Below, one piece after another: positions 59,008 through 64,000 of a stretch of DNA of 64,000 nucleotides. This DNA is from Lentisphaeria bacterium. Its GTDB lineage: Bacteria > Verrucomicrobiota > Lentisphaeria > Victivallales > UBA1829. Positions within the stretch are counted from its first letter, which is position 1, and the number at the start of each line of letters is the position of its first letter. Where the stretch lies: the NCBI GenBank assembly GCA_017456805.1, contig JAFTIQ010000010.1, positions 62,001 to 126,000 of the forward strand. Direction: 5' to 3'. The position numbers and the translations under genes were made by a program. The notes below the pieces were generated by a model. That model had not been told where the DNA came from and ran no database searches. It saw only the letters and a program-made list of their open reading frames with translations.

Positions 59008-59246
59008 TCAATATTTACAGAAACTGCATTTCTCCCTGGTTTCCGCCATGTTGCAGATTTGAGCCAACATGCTCCGGTTATGCTGTTGCTGCCCTGAAAA
59101 CTCATGGACCTTTCAAGGGATCTCTCCTGATCTTATGGAGAATCCTGAGATGCAATCCGTTTTGCAAGGGCGGTTATGACCCGGTCCCACCTAAAGGCGC
59201 TTGGCGTCCGCAGAATTCAGTAAAGGAAAATCATCGTGAAATTTGA
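58863..59246 (+). CDS. yidD: Membrane protein insertion efficiency factor YidD (start uncertain)
   Basis: Helps YidC insert membrane proteins. The conserved domain is obvious: ITILFLFLINIYRNCISPWF, CCRFEPTCSGYAVAALKTHG, LRCNPFCKGGYDPVP. No ATG, GTG or TTG lies in frame close to its natural beginning (about 58980); the nearest is ATG 58863, inside rnpA, which would add about 40 atypical residues (HHHSKTEHSESKD). A non-standard start or coupling to the rnpA stop at 59007 is therefore possible. It overlaps yidC by 11 nt. Confidence 0.8.
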   Translation: MQSHHHSKTEHSESKDACRKRKSGKSIEESGTAAEQQRNPITILFLFLINIYRNCISPWFPPCCRFEPTCSGYAVAALKTHGPFKGSLLILWRILRCNPFCKGGYDPVPPKGAWRPQNSVKENHREI

Positions 59247-60921
59247 CAAAGAAACAGCTGTTGTTGTACTCGTCTGTATCGTTCTGATCACCGTTTGGCA
59301 TATCTATTCTTCCAAAGCAGAGCAAAATCCTCAGCTTCCGGCATCTGTTCCGGCTGAACAAACTGTTCCGGCACAATCTGCAGAGACTCCCGCAGCTCCG
59401 GCAGCTCCGGCAGCACAGACTGCTCAACCCCCGGCGTCCCTCCCGCCGGCATCTGCCGCTGCAAAACCTGCAGCATCCATCAAAAACAGTGCCGCAGAAT
59501 TCTTCTTTGATACCAACGGAATTCTGAATGAAATCATCATCAACGATGTCAAACGGACCAATACGGAAGATCCCATTATGTTCCGGGAATCCGCCGGCTA
59601 CGAACCGTTCACCTGCACCATTCCCGACTGGACCTTCCAGTCTGCCAAAGTAACAAAAGAAAGCGAGTCCGTTCTCACGGTCATTCAGATCTTCCGGAAA
59701 GAAAAAGAAGAGCTCACGGTAAAAAAAGTCTTCACTGTTACTCCGGATTCCCCGGCATTGCAGTGCGCTGTTTCCTTTTCCGGTTCTGCCCGGCAGCTCC
59801 CCAAAGTCGTGATTTGGAGCGGAACCATCTCCCCGCTGAAACATTTTTCCAACGATGATCTCAGAGATGTTCACCAGGCAGAATTCATGCTTTCCGGTAA
59901 CGGCGATGTGATCACAGCTGACCCTGCCGTAAAAAAACAGGAAAAATATTTCAACCAGAAAACCAGCCAGTCCGTCAAATGGGTCGCCGTTTCCAATAAA
60001 TATTTCTTGAGTCAGCTCTATGCTGCAAGCCATCCCTTCAACGGCGGATGCGATTTATCCAACCAGATGACCAATGGTTACGCTGAGCCGGGGATCGCAG
60101 GAATTTACCTCAACGTCGCGGTTCCCTCTGAATTCAAGTTCAATTTCTATGCCGGAACGAAAGAGATTGCCCAGATTTCCAAGCTGCCTGCTGATGCAAC
60201 GGAAGCGATCCATCTCGCATACTGGAGCTGGCTTGAACCCTTGTGCCGTCCTATGCTTGCCCTGCTGAATCTTCTGAAAGGCATCACCGGGTCCTACGGT
60301 TGGGCAATCATTCTTCTGACCATTCTCGTGAAACTGGTTCTGTGGCCCCTGATCCACAAAGGCAATAAATCCATGCGGAGAATGTCCAAAGTTCAGCCCC
60401 TGATCAAAGAACTCAAGGAAAAATATAAAGATAATCCGCAAATGTTCAACCAGAAAATGATGGAACTTTACAAGCAGGAAAAGGTCAATCCCATGGGCGG
60501 ATGTCTTCCCATGCTGCTTCAGTTCCCTGTATTTGTCGCACTCTATTCCACATTGGAGGCGGCGGTTGAATTGCGCCATGTTCCCTTCCTCTGGGCGGCA
60601 GACCTCTCCCGTCCGGATGTGATCGGTCCTGAGATTTTCGGATTTTCCCTCCATCCGCTGATCCTGATTTCCACCGGATTGATGGTTCTGCAGATGAAGC
60701 TTTCTCCCCAGACAGGAGATCCCATGCAGCGGAAAATGATGATGTTCATGCCGCTGATCATGCTGATCTTCTTCTATAACTTCCCCTCCGGTCTTGCATT
60801 GTACTGGACCGTGAACAATGTTCTGAGCATATTACAGATGAAATTCAGCCAGTATGCCGCACGCAAAGAAGATGAACGGGAAAAATCATCTGAAAAAAAT
60901 GGAAGTGCGAAGGCTGCATAA
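59236..60921 (+). CDS. yidC: Membrane protein insertase YidC
   Basis: Inserts and folds inner-membrane proteins, with or after SecYEG. A 561-residue, Gram-negative-type protein: N-terminal transmembrane helix, an Ala/Pro-rich linker (about 28-80), a large periplasmic beta domain, then the five-helix core (GITGSYGWAIILLTILVKLVLWPL, NKSMRRMSKVQPLIKELKEKYKDN with the basic cytoplasmic loop, QFPVFVALYSTLEAAVEL, NFPSGLALYWTVNNVLSI). GTG start after AAAGGAAAATCATC. The periplasmic domain supports a diderm envelope. Confidence 0.95.
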   Translation: MKFDKETAVVVLVCIVLITVWHIYSSKAEQNPQLPASVPAEQTVPAQSAETPAAPAAPAAQTAQPPASLPPASAAAKPAASIKNSAAEFFFDTNGILNEIIINDVKRTNTEDPIMFRESAGYEPFTCTIPDWTFQSAKVTKESESVLTVIQIFRKEKEELTVKKVFTVTPDSPALQCAVSFSGSARQLPKVVIWSGTISPLKHFSNDDLRDVHQAEFMLSGNGDVITADPAVKKQEKYFNQKTSQSVKWVAVSNKYFLSQLYAASHPFNGGCDLSNQMTNGYAEPGIAGIYLNVAVPSEFKFNFYAGTKEIAQISKLPADATEAIHLAYWSWLEPLCRPMLALLNLLKGITGSYGWAIILLTILVKLVLWPLIHKGNKSMRRMSKVQPLIKELKEKYKDNPQMFNQKMMELYKQEKVNPMGGCLPMLLQFPVFVALYSTLEAAVELRHVPFLWAADLSRPDVIGPEIFGFSLHPLILISTGLMVLQMKLSPQTGDPMQRKMMMFMPLIMLIFFYNFPSGLALYWTVNNVLSILQMKFSQYAARKEDEREKSSEKNGSAKAA

Positions 60922-60956
60922 CGTTTACAATTAACATACTGAAGGAGTGTTTTCTC

Positions 60957-61664
60957 ATGGAAAACGAAGAAAACTTGATGACTGCGGAACAGCCCGCAGC
61001 AGAACTGGATGTCCAGAAGGACGCTGCTGTTGCAACAGAAGAACGTATCGAGGAAAAGAAACCCCGTCAATACCTTGAAGTAACCCAGGAAATGCTGGAT
61101 GAAACTGCAAAACGCCTGGGCGTGATGCTGGATTATCTCTGCCTTGATGCCTCCGTCCGTTCTGAAAAACGGAATTCACGGATCCATCTGATCGTCTCCA
61201 GCAGCGATGCCGGCAGAATCATCGGACGCAAAGGTCAGTCCCTGGAAAGCCTGCAGCTTCTGCTCAACAGAATGATGCAGAAAGAAGATGTCAATTATCC
61301 TAAAATCAACATTGATATCGATGGTTATCCCGCCAAAGATGCAGCCGAAGGCAAAAACCGCCGCGCTCCCAAGGGCGATCGCGAAGATAAACCTCAGAAA
61401 AAAGAACACAGAGAACGCGGTGAACGCCGCGGTCACCGTTCCTTTGACGGGGATAACGCAAAAGATGAAAACCTTCGTCAGCATGCACTGGACACCGCTA
61501 AAGAAGTCCGCCGCTGGGGCGAATCCGTCACCCTCCCCCAGATGAATTCCCATGACCGGAGAATCATCCACATTACCCTGGAAAATGAACCGGACCTGAT
61601 GACCGAATCCATCGGCGAAGGTGCAATGAAAAGCGTTGTTGTTTCTCTGAAAAAACAGGATTGA
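60957..61664 (+). CDS. khpB: KH/R3H RNA-binding protein (Jag/KhpB)
   Basis: A 235-residue RNA-binding protein found next to yidC in many bacteria. After an acidic N-terminus and a Jag-N-like part (YLEVTQEMLDETAKRLGVML), the KH-II domain contains GRIIGRKGQSLESLQLLLNR. A charged linker (KGDREDKPQKKEHRERGERR) precedes the R3H domain with LPQMNSHDRRIIHITLENEP. AAGGAG is 10 nt before the ATG. Likely post-transcriptional regulation of growth and division genes, as in Gram-positive relatives. Confidence 0.9.
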   Translation: MENEENLMTAEQPAAELDVQKDAAVATEERIEEKKPRQYLEVTQEMLDETAKRLGVMLDYLCLDASVRSEKRNSRIHLIVSSSDAGRIIGRKGQSLESLQLLLNRMMQKEDVNYPKINIDIDGYPAKDAAEGKNRRAPKGDREDKPQKKEHRERGERRGHRSFDGDNAKDENLRQHALDTAKEVRRWGESVTLPQMNSHDRRIIHITLENEPDLMTESIGEGAMKSVVVSLKKQD

Positions 61665-61669
61665 GCAAA

Positions 61670-62887
61670 ATGAAAGATCTGACTGGACGCGCAATCGTAT
61701 TTCTCGCCGATGGCATGGCGGATGAACCTGTCGCTGAATTGAACGGAAAAACCCCGCTGCAAGCTGTGGATACTCCCTTCATGGATTCTATCGCAGCCAA
61801 TGGCGCAAGCGGAACATTCCTCACACTCCCCGAAGGCTTCCCAACCTCCTCCGATGCCGCAAATATGTCCGTTCTCGGATATGATCTTGCAACATTCTAT
61901 CCCGGAAGAGGACCGATCGAGTGCACCAGTCAGGGAATTGAACTCGCTCCCGATGATGTGGCATGGAGATGCAACCTCATCTACGTCGACCCAACAGGCG
62001 TTCTCAGAGATTATTCCGCCGGTCACATCCCGGCAGATGTTTCCTCTCAGATCATGGCAGATCTGGCAGCAAAGTTCAACAATGAAAAAGTCTCTTTCTA
62101 TAACGGTGTAAGCTACCGGAATCTCCTGGTGCTCCACGGAAAAGAATTTTCTGCTGAAATTGATTACTTCAAACCAGATGCTTCTCAGGATATCCATGTT
62201 TCCGAACTCAAGAAAAAAGCTTTGAAACCGGAAGCGCAGTACACGGTTGATTTCCTCGAAAAACTGGAAAAAGAAGTCAATGAATTTCTGGTCAAACACC
62301 CGCTGAATCAGGGAAAAGAAGCTCCTGCAACAGCAATCTGGCCCTGGAGTCCCGGATATAAACCCGCATTCAACCGTTTTGCGGAAAAATATCAGGGCCG
62401 TACCGCTGCCGTGATCTCCGCAGTGGATGTGATCTCCGGAATCGGAGCCTGCGCCGGCATGGACGTGATCAAGGTCCCCGGAGTTACCGGCTATCTTGAT
62501 ACAAATTATGAAGGCAAAGCCAATGCAGCGATCGCAGCTATTGAAGATCATGACTTCGTCTATGTCCACTTGGAAGCAATCGATGAATGTTCTCATGAAG
62601 GCAGTCTTGAACGGAAAATGCAGGCGATTTCAGATTTTGAAAACCGCATTGTGAAACCTGTTATGACAGCTCTTGCGGGACGGAATGTGACCTTTGCGGT
62701 TCTGCCCGATCATCCGGTTCCGTACAAAAAGAGAATTCACACAAGAACGCCGGTTCCCTTTGCAGTATGCGGACCTCACATCAAACCGGATGAAGTTCAG
62801 CATTACAGTGAACTGGATGCCCCCAACGGCTCTCTTGGCTACCTGACGGGAGAAGCAGTTGTTAAGACGGTTCTCAATTTGAAATAA
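61670..62887 (+). CDS. apgM: Cofactor-independent phosphoglycerate mutase (archaeal type)
   Basis: Interconverts 3- and 2-phosphoglycerate in glycolysis. A 405-residue member of the alkaline-phosphatase superfamily. AIVFLADGMADEPVAELNGK is the N-terminal metal site, SDAANMSVLGYD holds the phosphorylated Ser, and VYVHLEAIDECSHEG and VLPDHPVPYKKRIHTR are the C-terminal metal sites. Start at MKDLTG, 5 nt after the khpB stop, so probably co-transcribed with the yidC block. A hairpin at 62901 closes the operon. Confidence 0.92.
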   Translation: MKDLTGRAIVFLADGMADEPVAELNGKTPLQAVDTPFMDSIAANGASGTFLTLPEGFPTSSDAANMSVLGYDLATFYPGRGPIECTSQGIELAPDDVAWRCNLIYVDPTGVLRDYSAGHIPADVSSQIMADLAAKFNNEKVSFYNGVSYRNLLVLHGKEFSAEIDYFKPDASQDIHVSELKKKALKPEAQYTVDFLEKLEKEVNEFLVKHPLNQGKEAPATAIWPWSPGYKPAFNRFAEKYQGRTAAVISAVDVISGIGACAGMDVIKVPGVTGYLDTNYEGKANAAIAAIEDHDFVYVHLEAIDECSHEGSLERKMQAISDFENRIVKPVMTALAGRNVTFAVLPDHPVPYKKRIHTRTPVPFAVCGPHIKPDEVQHYSELDAPNGSLGYLTGEAVVKTVLNLK

Positions 62888-62900
62888 TTTTGATTTTCGG

Positions 62901-62922
62901 GGGGAAGATTTTATTCTTCCCC
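62901..62922 (+). terminator. Hairpin after apgM
   Basis: GGGGAAGA (62901-62908) pairs with TCTTCCCC (62915-62922). Only TTGC follows, so it is a weak terminator; its end abuts the tRNA promoter. Confidence 0.55.
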
Positions 62923-62950
62923 TTGCAATTTGACCATGTAATGTTATATT
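62923..62950 (+). promoter_or_regulatory. tRNA-Leu promoter
   Basis: TTGCAA (62923-62928), 16-nt spacer, TATATT (62945-62950), with the tRNA starting 8 nt later, the expected initiation distance. Confidence 0.8.
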
Positions 62951-62958
62951 ACTGGCAC

Positions 62959-63041
62959 GCCCGGATGGTGGAATGGCAGACACAAGGGACTTAAAATCCC
63001 TCGGTTTATCCGTGCGGGTTCGAGTCCCGCTCCGGGCACCA
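62959..63041 (+). tRNA. tRNA-Leu (UAA)
   Basis: Acceptor stem GCCCGGA/TCCGGGC, T-arm GCGGG-TTCGAGT-CCCGC, anticodon arm AGGGA-CTTAAAA-TCCCT with anticodon TAA, a long variable arm typical of leucine tRNA, and an encoded CCA. Confidence 0.97.
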
Positions 63042-63369
63042 CCATTTTATATTGTGCGGGGAATTTCTTGTTAATCCTTATAATTCGTCCATCTACTTAC
63101 CGTAACGGCCGCCTGAAAACAGGGAATCAAACGCCCCCATTACTGTCATTGATTTCCGGAATGAGCTCTGATATTTGATGCATTTAAAATAAAATTTCAG
63201 CTTCTTTTGAAGATCATTTTACACATTCCAGTCATAACCTATTTATTTATGAACATTTCCCTTAATTTTTCTCATCAAATAATTTGATTTTTTTCGTTTC
63301 CGTGGTAAGTTACTTCAGGCCTATTTTTTTGTTGTAAAATATTTATTGAATAAAGTGGAGGGATCGGAA
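63042..63369 (+). other. Gap between tRNA-Leu and the C13-like peptidase gene
   Basis: AT-rich, no ORF. A candidate promoter TTGATT (63284-63289), 16-nt spacer, TAAGTT (63306-63311) precedes the peptidase gene. I see no integrase or attachment-site repeat, so there is no direct sign of insertion at the tRNA. Confidence 0.4.
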
Positions 63370-64000
63370 ATGATTTCTGACCGGAATGATATGTACAATG
63401 TCTCTTTGACTTGCGCAGAAGTGAGCATTGTTGAACCAGAACTTACAGAAGACGTCGGTGGGGAAGACAATTATGTCGTACTCTTTGCCGGTGGTTATAA
63501 TGCAGAGGCAAATCGCCCTTATTATTATCAGAATATAAAACAAATCTATAATCTGATCACTTCCAAGTACAATGTCGATCCGGAGAAAATCTATATTCTT
63601 TATGCAGATGGGCTTGATAGCGGAATTGACAACTCTCTGAACGAAAATTCTGATATGAGTTACTCTGCATCCTCCACGGTTCTTGCGGCAACAGAAGAAA
63701 ATCTGCAGGCGGTCTTTGCGCAAATTTCGTCCGTTGCAGACAGCAACGACCATTTTCTTTTCTATTCTTTTGATCATGGGACAGAAACCTCCGACGGTAC
63801 TGATTATCTCTGTGGCTGGGATTGCATGATCCAAGATTCCGATTTTGCAAAATATGCTGCAACTATTTCTGCCGGATATCAAACCTATTTGATGAGTCAA
63901 TGTTATGCCTGGGGAATGTTGGAAGATCTTTCTTTGAAAGAAAATATGTTCCTGGGCGGGTCTTCCGCTGAAGATCGTCAGTCCCACATGGCTGCAGATA
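63370..64000 (+). CDS. Legumain-like (C13-family) cysteine peptidase, 3' end outside window
   Basis: About 210 codons are visible, with no stop. GGAGGG precedes the ATG (MISDRNDMYNVSL). No signal peptide. The region VVLFAGGYNAEANRPYYYQN, then IYNLITSKYNVDPEKIYILY fits the C13 N-terminal strand/helix pattern. The catalytic pair is visible: His136 in LFYSFDHGTET and Cys178 in LMSQCYAWG, each after a hydrophobic strand. In legumains the same positions read 'DHG' and 'ACxSG'. It may be another leaderless, type-I-secreted protein; the missing C-terminus would show whether it has repeat or FG-GAP modules. Confidence 0.7.
   Translation, partial: MISDRNDMYNVSLTCAEVSIVEPELTEDVGGEDNYVVLFAGGYNAEANRPYYYQNIKQIYNLITSKYNVDPEKIYILYADGLDSGIDNSLNENSDMSYSASSTVLAATEENLQAVFAQISSVADSNDHFLFYSFDHGTETSDGTDYLCGWDCMIQDSDFAKYAATISAGYQTYLMSQCYAWGMLEDLSLKENMFLGGSSAEDRQSHMAAD

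Noticed and set aside
62959..63369. tRNA-Leu end as an integration site for a mobile element with the peptidase
   Set aside because: No integrase, no repeated tRNA 3' end and no visible boundary within the window.

Overview
The window looks like a chromosomal segment of a Lentisphaerota (PVC superphylum) bacterium, probably of the Victivallis type. The clues are a pseudopilin-like protein with the H-X9-DG C-terminal motif, heparinase and LamG proteins under a GntR regulator with a sugar-sensor domain, and moderate-GC DNA dense in short operons. The phylum call is inference. There is no rRNA, CRISPR array or insertion sequence.

Left part (1-24.3 kb): housekeeping and carbohydrate genes. It holds carB (3' end cut off); a deacetylase-like protein; an esterase/SGNH-hydrolase pair; a PTS EIIA / O-antigen-ligase-like / ispH operon; a family-4 uracil-DNA glycosylase; and a minus-strand operon running GntR regulator, pseudopilin, heparinase-like lyase, LamG protein, LamG-glycosidase (21.7 to 12.0 kb, ending at a terminator). 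This last operon looks like a polysaccharide-utilisation locus. Next come an HpcH-type aldolase, a nitroreductase and a LacI regulator.

Middle (24.5-45.6 kb): the most interesting region. Three large proteins carry AIDA-type strand-loop-strand repeats followed by a conserved FG-GAP/VCBS C-terminal module, but have no signal peptide and no autotransporter beta-barrel. They surround a gene with the four-cysteine 'iron finger' of TibC/Aah-type autotransporter heptosyltransferases. One of the three carries a metzincin-like HExxHxxGxxxH motif. Downstream are a Wzm/Wzt glycan exporter, a GT2 glycosyltransferase, a methyltransferase/coiled-coil/HAD fusion, a methyltransferase, a HAD-associated protein, and a HlyB/HlyD-like type I secretion pair whose ATPase has two degenerate C39-like domains. 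My reading is a heptosylated, type-I-secreted surface-protein system, distinct from the classical self-transporting AIDA/Tib systems. A 19-bp inverted repeat upstream of the first surface protein could be an operator pair or a promoter-inversion switch.

Right part (45.6-64 kb): an aldo/keto reductase, an SGNH hydrolase, a sugar isomerase, a Na+/H+ antiporter fused to an EIIA domain, nagA, a secreted protein with a UPF0489 protein, a Nif11-like small protein, a c-di-AMP synthase operon (cdaA-ybbR-lipoprotein), a parvulin isomerase, the conserved rpmH-rnpA-yidD-yidC-khpB block, apgM, tRNA-Leu(UAA), and the start of a legumain-like (C13) cysteine peptidase.

Most transcription units start at a recognisable TTGNNN-N16/17-TATATT-like promoter. 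The 16-nt spacer recurs often enough to be a useful local annotation rule.
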